From UBA1924 sp963976625 (lineage in GTDB: Bacteria; Planctomycetota; Phycisphaerae; Phycisphaerales; UBA1924): 64,000 nucleotides of DNA. The stretch lies in NCBI GenBank assembly GCA_963976625.1, contig CAXBLA010000008.1, positions 47,330 to 111,329 on the forward strand, written 5' to 3'. Shown in pieces: positions 27,595 through 36,420 of the stretch (position 1 is the stretch's first letter; the number at the start of each line of letters is the position of its first letter). The notes under the pieces are model-generated. The model was not told the origin of the DNA. It saw only the letters and a program-made list of their open reading frames with translations, and ran no database searches. Made by a program: the position numbers and the translations under genes.

Positions 27595-28767
27595 TCAGTG
27601 TGATTTGAGTGCTTCCGTGATCGGAAGACGCAGACAACGGATCGCCGGCGGGATCGCCCCGACGAATCCAACGAGCAGCCCGCCAACGAGCCCGACGAGC
27701 AGCACGGGCGCATCGATGGTGATCGCGAACGCACCCATCGAAAATCGGACCGCCAGCCCATCGAGCAGGGCTAATCCGATGACCGAGCCGATCAGCGCCC
27801 CGCACGCGGCGGCGAAGACGGATTCCTCGGTCAGGTTCATCACAATGGCGCCCCGGGAGTAGCCCAGACTCTGGAGCATGCCCACCTCGCGGACCCGGGC
27901 CGAGAACGCGGCGTACATGGTGTTGAGCCCGCCCAATATCCCCCCGCTGGCGATGAGCACCGCGGTGATGATGATCATCGTGCGGATCGGGCCATAGAAG
28001 GCCGCGATCGACGCGTAGTAATCAGTTTCGCGCATGGCGGTGATCTCCAGATCGAGCCGGCTCTTGGCGAATAGGTCCGCGTCGGCGAAGGTCGCGTCCT
28101 CAAGCGTAACAAGCACGCACGAGAGCGATGACACACGATTCGTCGCGATCTGCAGGTCGGTCAGCGGAATCCAGATCTCGGCGTTCATCACGGTGTTGGG
28201 TGCGCTAAAGCGCCCGACGATGGTCCAGTCCCGATCATCGAAGTACAGCGTCTGCCCGATCGCGAGCCGATCGTCGGGCAGCCCGAGCCGAGTCGCGGCC
28301 AGCTGCCCCACCATCAGCTCGTCCATCCCCTGGCGCGGTGTGCGACCACTGGTGATCTCGATCTCTGGATGCACGAGCAGGGCCTCAGAGCGCACGCCGC
28401 GCATGACGGCCGGGTGATCGTCCTCCTGCTCGGCGGACTGACGCACGGGCAGAGCCGCGTGGATCTCGGGCGAAACATACAGCACCCCGCCGCGTTCTTT
28501 GATCCCCGGGATGCTCGCCCCGGCGATGCCCGCGACGGCCGCGTCGATCTGCGAACGCTCGACGCCCTCCTCGCTGCCCGTGCCCAGGATCATGATGTTC
28601 TCGTTGAGCGGCGCGGACTGTGTCAGCGTCCGCTGCATCCCGCGCACGAACCCGCCCGAGGCGAGCACAAGTAGCACCACCAGCGTTGAGCCCAGCAGCG
28701 ACGCGATCAATCGGACGCGGCTGCGCCCGAGGTTTCTAAATGCGTAATGAAATGGGAGCTGTCTCAT
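27595..28767 (-). CDS. ABC exporter permease, FtsX/MacB-like (second)
   Basis: The 390-residue protein has one N-terminal transmembrane helix (LIASLLGSTLVVLLVLAS), a large periplasmic domain (about 60-250) and three C-terminal helices (TMIIITAVLIASGGILGGLN and following). This is the FtsX/MacB/LolC topology. The downstream motif MLQSLGYSRGAI is typical of the family. The ATG at 28767 has AAGGA 7 nt upstream. It pairs with the preceding permease and the ATPase, and the operon order is conserved in spirit with MacAB-type mechanotransmission exporters. Confidence 0.9.
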   Translation of the reverse strand: MRQLPFHYAFRNLGRSRVRLIASLLGSTLVVLLVLASGGFVRGMQRTLTQSAPLNENIMILGTGSEEGVERSQIDAAVAGIAGASIPGIKERGGVLYVSPEIHAALPVRQSAEQEDDHPAVMRGVRSEALLVHPEIEITSGRTPRQGMDELMVGQLAATRLGLPDDRLAIGQTLYFDDRDWTIVGRFSAPNTVMNAEIWIPLTDLQIATNRVSSLSCVLVTLEDATFADADLFAKSRLDLEITAMRETDYYASIAAFYGPIRTMIIITAVLIASGGILGGLNTMYAAFSARVREVGMLQSLGYSRGAIVMNLTEESVFAAACGALIGSVIGLALLDGLAVRFSMGAFAITIDAPVLLVGLVGGLLVGFVGAIPPAIRCLRLPITEALKSH

Positions 28768-28791
28768 GGTCAATTCCTTTTTCAGTACGCC

Positions 28792-29943
28792 TTACTCAGC
28801 ACGGAAGCAGGCCGCGATCTCGCGCCCCGATGCCTGCCACGCGGGCACGAGCCCGGCGACAATCCCGATCAAACTACACACGACGATCCCCCACAGCAGC
28901 AGCGAGGTGCTCGCCACGATCGGGATGGTGGTTCCTTCGACCGAGAGCGCAAAGCTCCCATACTTGGCAATCACCACGGCCGCGATCGCGCCCAAGCTGC
29001 CCCCGATGATCGAGAGCAAGACGCCCTCGGCCACAATCAGCACCGCGACCAACCGACCCGAGAAACCCAGGGTCTGGAGCACCGCGTGCTCAGACACCCG
29101 ACTCTGCACGCCCAGCACGATCGAGTTGCCCACCAACGCGAGCACCGCCGCCAGACACCCGAGCCCGAGCCAGCGGGCGAACCCGACAAGCTCGATGATG
29201 TCGTCGGCCACGCGCCCGATGAATGCTTTCTCGGAGAAGGTCGCCGTGGGCTCTTGTGCAGAGCTAAAGAGCTCATCGATCTCCTCACCCACACGATCAA
29301 GCTGCGAGGAGTCGCTGACCTTGACATTGAACTGCGTGACGATCCCGAGCTGATCGCGCCCGGCGAGCTGGACAAACTCCAGGGCTGTATAGGCGACATT
29401 TTGATCCTGCGGATTCGATGAACTGACCACGCCGGCGACATAGGCCGTGATCCCGGCGGCATCGAACATCATCCCGGGCTTGAGCCCCCGGCGCTGTGCC
29501 AAGGTCTCGCCGAGCAAGGCTGCGTCGGTGCGTGAGAGCCAGTCGTCATATGAACCCGAAACCAGTTTGAACTTGCTGCCCGGGCCATCGAGGAAAGCTT
29601 GGCGGGGCACGCCGCGGAAGGTGACGACATCCAGACTCGTTCTGCAGTTGGACACCACGATCTTCATCGGCGTTGCGCTCTCGACCCCGTCGATGCCCTC
29701 GATCCGGGGTTGATAATCCTGAGGCAGCTGACTCGTCGACGGGCAATACCGATCCTCGCGGTACACGACAAGCGTGGTGTCGTTGGCCGTCGCGGTGGTG
29801 GCGATGGTGACGCCCTGATTCATGGCCTGGACGGAGGTAAAGAGGAACATCGCGATGGCGATTCCCATCACGGTGAGCAGCGAGCGGACGCGGTTGCGGA
29901 CGATCTGCTTGTAAACATACGGGATACACGCGATGAGTTTCAT
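28792..29943 (-). CDS. ABC exporter permease, FtsX/MacB-like (first)
   Basis: The 383-residue protein has an N-terminal helix (SLLTVMGIAIAMFLFTSV), a periplasmic domain and three C-terminal helices with the family sequence VSEHAVLQTLGFSGRLVAVLI. Its start overlaps the ATPase stop (ATGA), so the two are translationally coupled. Together with the second permease it would form a heterodimeric channel for a substrate delivered from the periplasm. Confidence 0.9.
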   Translation of the reverse strand: MKLIACIPYVYKQIVRNRVRSLLTVMGIAIAMFLFTSVQAMNQGVTIATTATANDTTLVVYREDRYCPSTSQLPQDYQPRIEGIDGVESATPMKIVVSNCRTSLDVVTFRGVPRQAFLDGPGSKFKLVSGSYDDWLSRTDAALLGETLAQRRGLKPGMMFDAAGITAYVAGVVSSSNPQDQNVAYTALEFVQLAGRDQLGIVTQFNVKVSDSSQLDRVGEEIDELFSSAQEPTATFSEKAFIGRVADDIIELVGFARWLGLGCLAAVLALVGNSIVLGVQSRVSEHAVLQTLGFSGRLVAVLIVAEGVLLSIIGGSLGAIAAVVIAKYGSFALSVEGTTIPIVASTSLLLWGIVVCSLIGIVAGLVPAWQASGREIAACFRAE

Positions 29944-30656
29944 ACGCTCACCTCCAGTTCGTTTGCTGTCTGCTCATGATCCCCCTGTGTAACCAAGCGT
30001 CCCTTGTCGAGGTGCAGGGTCCGCTGGGCGTACTCGGTGGTCTTGGGATCGTGGGTCACCATGATGATGGTCTTGCCGAGGTCCTGATTGAGCGATTGGA
30101 GCAGTTCCATGATCGCGTGAGCAGAAGATTTATCGAGATCGCCCGTTGGTTCGTCGGCCACAATAATCCCAGGATCGGTCACGATCGCCCGAGCAATCGC
30201 GACGCGTTGTTCCTGCCCGCCCGAGAGCTGGCGTGGGAAGTGATCGCTGCGATCGTCGATCCCGACGAGCGTGAGCGCGTCCATGATCCGACGATGGCGT
30301 TCGCCCCGATCGAGCTTGTGGATCAGCAGCGGGAGTTCGACATTCTCATACGCCGAGAGCACCGGGACGAGGTTGTAGAGCTGGAAAACATAGCCCACAT
30401 TGGCCGATCGCCAGGCCGCGAGTTGGTTGCGCGAGAGCGTGCTGATGTCGGTGCCGTCGATGGTGAGCGAGCCGCTGGTGGGCGAATCGATCGCGGCGAT
30501 GAGATTGAGCAGCGTGGTCTTGCCGCTACCCGATGGGCCCATCAGCGCGAGAAAATCGCCCTTGGGGATCTCCAGATCGAGCCCATCGAGCGGGCGGATG
30601 GTGTTGTCGCCTTTGGCGTATTCACGCGTGAGCTGGTCGCAGACAATAAAACTCAT
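29940..30656 (-). CDS. ABC exporter ATPase, LolD/MacB-like
   Basis: The 238-residue ATPase has Walker A GPSGSGKTT (40-48), the signature LSGGQEQRVAIARA (144-157), Walker B IIVADEP (164-170) and the downstream switch His in MVTHD. It belongs to the lipoprotein/macrolide exporter class that works with FtsX-like permeases. Its ATG overlaps the end of the membrane-fusion protein gene (ATGA) and its stop overlaps the permease start, so the order MFP, ATPase, permease, permease is one operon. Confidence 0.95.
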   Translation of the reverse strand: MSFIVCDQLTREYAKGDNTIRPLDGLDLEIPKGDFLALMGPSGSGKTTLLNLIAAIDSPTSGSLTIDGTDISTLSRNQLAAWRSANVGYVFQLYNLVPVLSAYENVELPLLIHKLDRGERHRRIMDALTLVGIDDRSDHFPRQLSGGQEQRVAIARAIVTDPGIIVADEPTGDLDKSSAHAIMELLQSLNQDLGKTIIMVTHDPKTTEYAQRTLHLDKGRLVTQGDHEQTANELEVSV

Positions 30657-32236
30657 GACGCGCCTCCGTTCTCTGTTTGAGCAGTTGTTTGGACCTTCAC
30701 CCGTTCGCCAGCGACGCACCCATCTGGGTCTGCGGCGATCATCGAACCAGGCAAGAGTGAACCCGTCACCGTCGCCCAGCCTTCATCAGTCGATTGTGTA
30801 TCCACAGATACCGGCTGGAGCACGCCGCGGCCGTTAGAACGATCCGTGATGAGCCAGACCTGCTGCTGGTTGTTCGATGCGTCGATCGATTGTTCAGGAA
30901 TCCGCACCGTCACCGCATCGGGTTCTTTGGCGGTTGATCCTTCGCCGCTGGGCGAGTCCGACGAGCCCACGAACTTCACCCGGGTGAGCATCTCGGGGCG
31001 CAGGATCGGATCAGGATCGATCACTCGGACCTTGACTTGCAGGGTGTTCTTCTGCAGGTCGGCTTCGTGCGTGATGCGGATGACCTCGCCGACGAATGTG
31101 CGTTCAGAGAGCACCTCGACGATGACCTCGCACCGCTGCCCCACCACCACCTGCGACGCGTCGGCCAAGGGCACATCGACGCGCACCTGGATCTTCGACG
31201 GGTCATAGAGATGCACGATGTGGGCCGAATGCTCCGCGTCCATCATGCGGATGACCTTGTCGCCCGGGAGCTTGAGCCGACGCTGAACGAACCCGGTGAT
31301 CGGTGCACGGATGGTCATGCGTTCGAGTTCAAGGGCGGCTTCGTCGAGCTTGGCCTGACGCTGGGCGACGCGGGCCTTAGCCAGTTCGAGCCCGGCGCGG
31401 GCCGAATCGAGTCGGGCCCGATCGTCGATGCGGAGTTCGAGCGCCCGCTGTGCAGCGTGCAGATCAGACTCGATCAGTGCGATCGCGGATCGCAGGATCG
31501 GCTCGCGCTGGCGAAGCGACTCCACGCGGGCGGCTTGAGCGTTGGCATGCTCTCGCCGTTCGATGTACTCGATCTGGGCGGCCGCCTCGTTGGCGAAGGC
31601 CCGCTCGAGATTCTGCTGCTCTTCGAGCGCGAGCACCAGCAGCGCCTCCTCGACCTTGATCAGGCTCGGGAGCTGGGCCAGCTCGGCTTGGCGTTCTTCG
31701 AGTTTGGCCTTGGTGCTCGTCACCGCACGCTCAAGCTCATAGGGCGATGCCCAGTTGGACTCGGCCGCGACAAGCTGCGCCTGGGCATCGACCAGCGATG
31801 CATTGGTGAACGCCAGCTCGGCCTGATCGCTCGCGTGCCTGAGCTTGGCGTCGTCATCGATCAAATGCGCGATGACCTGCCCCTGCTCGACATGATCGCC
31901 TTCGAGCACGAGCATCTCTTCGAGCACGCCATCAGCCAAAGCGGTGGCGGCGACCAAGAATGGCTCGGCCTCGAGCCAGCCCGCGGCTTGGACCGTGCGG
32001 GTATTTTTGACTGGCGCGGCATCGCCCGAATCAGGCGTGGACGAGGCGGCACTCGACGAAGTTTCTACGAGCACCGCTTGGGCGATCTCGATCGTTCGGC
32101 TCGGGCGCAGCACGGGCCAGGCGCTGCCCGCGACCAGAACCAGAGTACAGAGAATGACGAGGGCCGGGATCACGATCGGCGTGATCGCGCGTTTGGGGGG
32201 CGCGGACTGTGCCGGCGCAAGAGATGAATTGGACAT
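30653..32236 (-). CDS. HlyD/MacA-type membrane-fusion protein
   Basis: The 527-residue adaptor has an N-terminal transmembrane anchor (PIVIPALVILCTLVLVAGS), a biotinyl-lipoyl-like half (VLEEMLVLEGDHVEQGQVIA), a long coiled-coil hairpin (about 130-300), the second lipoyl half (IRAPITGFVQRRLKLPGDKV) and a beta-barrel domain. It would bridge the ABC permease to the outer envelope. No TolC-like outer-membrane protein gene is present in the window. CTGGAG lies about 8 nt before the ATG. Confidence 0.92.
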   Translation of the reverse strand: MSNSSLAPAQSAPPKRAITPIVIPALVILCTLVLVAGSAWPVLRPSRTIEIAQAVLVETSSSAASSTPDSGDAAPVKNTRTVQAAGWLEAEPFLVAATALADGVLEEMLVLEGDHVEQGQVIAHLIDDDAKLRHASDQAELAFTNASLVDAQAQLVAAESNWASPYELERAVTSTKAKLEERQAELAQLPSLIKVEEALLVLALEEQQNLERAFANEAAAQIEYIERREHANAQAARVESLRQREPILRSAIALIESDLHAAQRALELRIDDRARLDSARAGLELAKARVAQRQAKLDEAALELERMTIRAPITGFVQRRLKLPGDKVIRMMDAEHSAHIVHLYDPSKIQVRVDVPLADASQVVVGQRCEVIVEVLSERTFVGEVIRITHEADLQKNTLQVKVRVIDPDPILRPEMLTRVKFVGSSDSPSGEGSTAKEPDAVTVRIPEQSIDASNNQQQVWLITDRSNGRGVLQPVSVDTQSTDEGWATVTGSLLPGSMIAADPDGCVAGERVKVQTTAQTENGGAS

Positions 32237-32270
32237 AAAAACTCCAGGGTCTCAGTGTGATGAACACGAA

Positions 32271-32292
32271 CTGTGCGCACAACGGCGCACAG
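32271..32292 (-). promoter_or_regulatory. hairpin between the Cys-rich gene and the exporter operon
   Basis: CTGTGCGC and GCGCACAG form a perfect 8-bp stem with a 6-nt loop in the 61-nt gap. There is no T run, so it may be a processing or attenuation site rather than a terminator. Confidence 0.5.
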
Positions 32293-32297
32293 ACGGA

Positions 32298-32732
32298 TCA
32301 CACAACCCTGGGTGGTCGCTTGAGTCTTTGGAGATGTGGCTGCGGCAGTGCCCGCTGAGCCTGCACATTGAGCACTTCAAGACTGGTCGATGTCTCTGAG
32401 AAACGGACCGAGCCGCTGAGTGCGAGCATGGTCTGGGTCACGCCTGAGCAGCACGACGCTGGACAGTTGCCATCGTCGCAGGGGGAGCGATCTTGGTCGC
32501 CGTCCTGATCTGGAGCCTTCGATTGGTCTGGGTTGTCAGCATCAAACAATATGCAGCAGCAGTCTTCATCCATGCCCATGCTCATGTCCATACTCGTGGC
32601 CATGCTCATGCCATCGGCAACGCTCATGGTTGCGTCTGCAGCGCTACCACAGCAGTCCTCGGATGAACCGAGCACATACAGCGGCATGGCGAGCATGCTC
32701 AGCGCGAGCAGGATGACGATGAAGTATCGCAT
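32298..32732 (-). CDS. Cys- and Met-rich exported protein, probable metal binder
   Basis: The 144-residue product has a signal peptide (MRYFIVILLALSMLAMPL) followed by a mature region with nine cysteines, mostly in CC or CCC clusters, and the Met-rich stretch MSMATSMDMSMGMDEDCCC. Met-rich and Cys-rich clusters of this kind bind Cu(I) or other soft metals. A histidine is nearly absent and the C-terminus is basic (HLQRLKRPPRVV). The gene has a TATACT box 6 nt before its ATG and lies 61 nt upstream of the membrane-fusion protein gene in the same direction, so it is probably the first gene of the cluster. The family is not one I can name. Confidence 0.65.
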   Translation of the reverse strand: MRYFIVILLALSMLAMPLYVLGSSEDCCGSAADATMSVADGMSMATSMDMSMGMDEDCCCILFDADNPDQSKAPDQDGDQDRSPCDDGNCPASCCSGVTQTMLALSGSVRFSETSTSLEVLNVQAQRALPQPHLQRLKRPPRVV

Positions 32733-32738
32733 AGGGTG

Positions 32739-32744
32739 AGTATA
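32739..32744 (-). promoter_or_regulatory. -10 box TATACT of the Cys/Met-rich gene
   Basis: TATACT is 6 nt upstream of the ATG at 32732. No good -35 hexamer was found at the usual distance. Confidence 0.55.
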
Positions 32745-32927
32745 CAGGATCAATCGTCCAAGGCGAGCATCTATTCCGGTCGAATGCTGAATCCTGCTCA
32801 GAAGTCCTGATAAATGCACTGCTGGGGTATTGCATCTGAGCATGCTCGCCCAGCTTGATCATTGATTATCGGCCGCCTGATCCGATCGAGTGCATCGAGG
32901 TCAGGATTCCATGCTTTGGCATTTGTG

Positions 32928-32933
32928 TATACT
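32928..32933 (+). promoter_or_regulatory. -10 box TATACT before a short leader frame
   Basis: TATACT lies 7 nt before a GTG at 32941 that opens an 8-codon frame. That frame ends in TGA overlapping the ATG of the methyltransferase (ATGA). Confidence 0.45.
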
Positions 32934-32963
32934 CACCAGCGTGAAACCCAAGGAGCTGGCACG

Positions 32964-33743
32964 ATGACGCCCAAGTACGACCAAACGCTGATCCAGAATC
33001 TACTCGACGCCGACGCGATCGAAGATGCATCTGAGCGGGCAGACAAGCAGTTCCTCGCGCTCGATGCGCTGGTGATGGCCCGGGGGTACCGCCAGTATAA
33101 CCATCATCTGGCATGGTTCAGGGACCCCGGGTTCTGGTCGCTCTGGAAGCAGTTCCCCGAATGGCGTCGCCACCGCCCGGAACGCAAGTTCCTCGTCTGG
33201 TCCTTGTACCGCAGCGTGGCGCATCTGGCCCCGGCGACCGCCGAGTGCGGGGTGTATACCGGGGGATCGAGCTTCCTGATTTGCCGCCAAGGCGAGCGCA
33301 TGGGCCATCTTGAGACCCACTACGGCTTCGATTCTTTCGAAGGGCTCTCCGCCCCCATCGCCCATGACACCCCACAGACCGAGACCGCGTACCAATGGAA
33401 CCAAGGGGACCTGGCGGTCGACGAAGAGCATGTCCGCTCGTTGCTCGCATCGTGCACAACGGCCAAGCTCTACAAGGGCTGGATCCCTGATCGGTTCAGT
33501 GAAGTCCGCGATCAAGACCAGTTTTCGTTCGTGCATGTCGATGTCGATCTCTACGAGCCCACGCTCGCGTCGATCGAGTTCTTCTTCCCCAAGCTCGTCT
33601 CCGGCGGGATCCTGCTCTGCGACGATTACGGCTCTGAGGCCTGCCCAGGCGCACGATTCGCGATGGACGAATACAGCCAGCGCCATGCCCTCGGGCCCGT
33701 GATCGATCTGGGCACAGGGCAAGGGATGCTTGTGAAGCGATGA
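32964..33743 (+). CDS. TylF/MycF-like O-methyltransferase
   Basis: The 259-residue protein resembles the TylF (macrocin O-methyltransferase) family: AECGVYTGGSSFLIC as SAM-binding motif I, HYGFDSFEGLSAP as the family-typical FDTFEGLP segment, FSFVHVDVDLYEPTLASIEFFFPKL with the metal-binding DxDLY pattern, and GGILLCDDYG. Members methylate sugars or secondary metabolites with Mg2+; the substrate here is unknown. AAGGAG is about 8 nt upstream of the ATG at 32964. No biosynthetic cluster surrounds it. Confidence 0.85.
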   Translation: MTPKYDQTLIQNLLDADAIEDASERADKQFLALDALVMARGYRQYNHHLAWFRDPGFWSLWKQFPEWRRHRPERKFLVWSLYRSVAHLAPATAECGVYTGGSSFLICRQGERMGHLETHYGFDSFEGLSAPIAHDTPQTETAYQWNQGDLAVDEEHVRSLLASCTTAKLYKGWIPDRFSEVRDQDQFSFVHVDVDLYEPTLASIEFFFPKLVSGGILLCDDYGSEACPGARFAMDEYSQRHALGPVIDLGTGQGMLVKR

Positions 33744-33779
33744 CTGTCCGAAGCTACACAATGAAAACCACAACAAAGA

Positions 33780-33810
33780 AAACCCCCGGCACCAAAGGCA
33801 CCGGGGGTTT
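33780..33810 (-). terminator. terminator downstream of tRNA-Gly
   Basis: AAACCCCCGG and CCGGGGGTTT make a 10-bp stem, followed on the minus strand by a T-rich stretch; it also lies at the end of the convergent methyltransferase gene. Confidence 0.85.
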
Positions 33811-33816
33811 CTTGAA

Positions 33817-33888
33817 AGCGGGTGAACAGATTTGAACTGTCGACATTCACGTTGGCAACGTGACGCTCTACCACTGAGCTACACCCGC
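33817..33888 (-). tRNA. tRNA-Gly (anticodon GCC)
   Basis: The 72-nt cloverleaf folds with acceptor stem GCGGGTG/CACCCGC, D-arm AGCTCAGTGGTAGAGC, anticodon loop TTGCCAA and T-arm around GTTCAAATC. It decodes GGC/GGU. The CCA end is not encoded and the discriminator is U, as usual for bacterial tRNA-Gly. Confidence 0.96.
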
Positions 33889-34039
33889 GTTGAGTTGTTG
33901 TGCTCAGGAAACTCGGATGAGCTGCCCTTGCAGGGGTAAAGATATTCCCCAAACAAGCGTTCGTCAAATGACTTGGGCAATCAACCTGCAATCAACATGC
34001 AATGAGCTCGAATTCTGAGCAAATTCTGCCAAAATCCGC

Positions 34040-36100
34040 TTATTGATCGGACGCAACGACACGCTGTGCTCGACTCCGGGCGTCTTCGATCGCGCTCACG
34101 ACCTGGGCCGAGGTATACGCGTTGGAGACCCAGATCGGGTCGTCGAGCCCCGGTGCGTAGACGGCCAAGAACGGGATGCCGGTCTGGCCCAGCTCGTCGT
34201 TGAGATGCGCCCAGCCCGGGGCGGCGGTGCTGGTCAGGTCCGCGACCATCGGGACGACATCGGTGCCCAGCAGCATGGACTTGACGGGCTCACGCGAGAG
34301 CACGGTGGCCTCGAGGGCTTTGCAGTTGAGGCACCACTCGGCGGTGAAGTCGAGCACGACCACCTGCCCGTTATCGAGCGAGCTGGCGAGGTACTCGGAA
34401 GAGAACGGCTGCCAGAAGTTGTGGTACTGGTGCATGGTTTGGTTGTAGGCGATGAACGAGCCGCTGGTGACGAACACCAGCCCGAGCACGGAGTAGACGA
34501 GCCTTGGCCCCACGCGCTTGGTGATCCGGAAGGTCTGGAGGATCAGCCACGCACCACTTGCGAATCCGGCGAGCCCGATCGCCCACCAGTGCACGGCCTT
34601 GCCCCACCACGGGAAGGTCCATTCGTGCCCGGAGCCATACGAGATGACCGAGGTCCCCAGGAAGTACGCGCCCGCGGCGAGCATCAACAGCCCGAGCACC
34701 TGCTTGACGAGCTCGCTGGCGGGCCCGGTACGGGGGAGCTTATCGATGAGCTTGGGGAAGAGGGCGAGGACGACATATGGGGCCGCCATGCCCATCCCGA
34801 GGAAGGCGAAGATGGTCAGCACCAGCAGCGGTGGCATGGTGGCCGCACCGGCGAGCAATGCGCCGGCGACGAACCCGAAGCAGGGCAAGCCAAGCACCGC
34901 GGTCATGATCCCGAAGACGAACGAGCCGCCTGCGGTGTCCGCCTTGGGGTTGACCATGTAGACCTTCTGGGGCAGCTTGATCTGGAACAAGCCCATGATC
35001 CCGATGCTCATGACGACAATGACGATGCCGATGATGGCGGTGAGCCACCAGAAGCCGAAGACTTTGGACGGATCGGTGACCGAGGATACAAAGGCCATCG
35101 GGATCCCGATGCCGACCCAGAAGGTGATGACGCCGATGGCCATCCAGATCGAGAGCATAAACGCCCGTTTCTTGCTCTCGCCGGCGTGCGACGAGATGGT
35201 CATCACCTTGATGGGGATGACGGGGAGCACACAGGGCGTGAGATTGAGGATAAAACCACCAAAGGCGGCGCTGATCGCGAGCACGATGATGCCCGCCAGC
35301 GAGCCTGATTCGGGGAGGGTGATCAAGCCGAGGAACTTGCGTTCGATGGTGACGCCTTCGTCCGAGCTTGAACCATCCGTTGCTGAAGATACATCCGATA
35401 CTTCGGCTGGGTCGAATCCATCAAAAGTCGATGAAAGCTCAGTCGGAGCAGTGACTGTCTCGACGATCTCGATGTCGACCGTGACCTTCTTCAATGTCGG
35501 CGCTTGGCAGATGTACTCGTCGCACGCCTGATAACCCAGGGTGAGTTCGATGCTCCGGGCGCCCAGGGGCGCGTCTGGCGCGATGGTGAGTGGAACATAG
35601 ATCACTGCGCGTCCCGCGTAGACCTCGTAGCTGATTGGTGGGCCGGCGAAGAGCACTTCGACCGCGACGGGATCGGGCCATTGGATGCCGCCGAAGCTCA
35701 GGCCGTCGACTTCGGGGAGGCGAACAGTCGTCGCCACCGGCATGAAATCCCCCATCGCTTCGGGGACGATCGGCTTGTTGAGATTCGTGTGGTAGTGCTC
35801 GGCGTGATCGATGATCACCGCGATGACGGCTTGAGACCCCGGCGTCACTTGCTGGGCCGAAGCCTCGACCGAGATTTGGATCGGGGACTGCTCGTCGCTT
35901 GCTGGCGCGGAGACCACTTGACTGGCACCTGAAGCGTCATTGGCTCCGAACTTATCGCCGAACTGTTCCCCAAACTTGTCCCCGTACTGGCCCATCGCGG
36001 GGAGGGTGGGCCATGCGAGCACCAAGAGCATGAGCATGCTGAGCATGTTGGTGCGCACGGATGGGAAAACAGAAAACAACGGCTGGAGATGAGAGCGCAT
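34040..36100 (-). CDS. DsbD-like thiol:disulfide interchange protein
   Basis: The 686-residue protein has a signal peptide (about 1-36), an N-terminal DsbD-alpha-like domain (YQACDEYICQAP, which holds a Cys pair), the transmembrane DsbD/CcdA core with NLTPCVLPVIPIKV and LGLPCFGFVAGALLAG (one Cys in each half), and a C-terminal thioredoxin domain with AEWCLNC near residue 588. It would pass electrons from cytoplasmic thioredoxin to periplasmic disulfides. Just after the signal peptide is an unusual short repeat (YGDKFGEQFGDKFG). The ATG at 36100 has AAGGACC upstream and removes a 51-residue unlikely leader. Confidence 0.93.
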   Translation of the reverse strand: MRSHLQPLFSVFPSVRTNMLSMLMLLVLAWPTLPAMGQYGDKFGEQFGDKFGANDASGASQVVSAPASDEQSPIQISVEASAQQVTPGSQAVIAVIIDHAEHYHTNLNKPIVPEAMGDFMPVATTVRLPEVDGLSFGGIQWPDPVAVEVLFAGPPISYEVYAGRAVIYVPLTIAPDAPLGARSIELTLGYQACDEYICQAPTLKKVTVDIEIVETVTAPTELSSTFDGFDPAEVSDVSSATDGSSSDEGVTIERKFLGLITLPESGSLAGIIVLAISAAFGGFILNLTPCVLPVIPIKVMTISSHAGESKKRAFMLSIWMAIGVITFWVGIGIPMAFVSSVTDPSKVFGFWWLTAIIGIVIVVMSIGIMGLFQIKLPQKVYMVNPKADTAGGSFVFGIMTAVLGLPCFGFVAGALLAGAATMPPLLVLTIFAFLGMGMAAPYVVLALFPKLIDKLPRTGPASELVKQVLGLLMLAAGAYFLGTSVISYGSGHEWTFPWWGKAVHWWAIGLAGFASGAWLILQTFRITKRVGPRLVYSVLGLVFVTSGSFIAYNQTMHQYHNFWQPFSSEYLASSLDNGQVVVLDFTAEWCLNCKALEATVLSREPVKSMLLGTDVVPMVADLTSTAAPGWAHLNDELGQTGIPFLAVYAPGLDDPIWVSNAYTSAQVVSAIEDARSRAQRVVASDQ

Positions 36101-36420
36101 GGGCGGTTTGGTCCTTGAGGCCTGCGGCGACTCTGGATAACAGAGTGAATCACCAGCAAGCGGGAGGCGGGAATCGGTACGCAAAGGATACAAGCCCTTG
36201 GCCCGATGAGTAGACGAGTCGGAGTCGAATTCAATCGATTCTTCGCTGACCAACCCGGGCGGAGTCAGATTTGTTCCGCTTTCGTCCCCTTGCCAGCACG
36301 GAAGATCAAGAATTCAGAACTCATCGGCCGATATCAGCGGATATCCTCACTGCTCTTGCGCCACGGGCTCAGCCCCGATCGTACATCCATCGCCTCCCTG
36401 CCCCCCGGAACTCCGCCCCT

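Noticed and set aside
33743..34040. Additional RNA gene beside tRNA-Gly
   Set aside because: The region from 33889 to 34039 is AT-rich without a recognisable RNA fold beyond the tRNA and its terminator.
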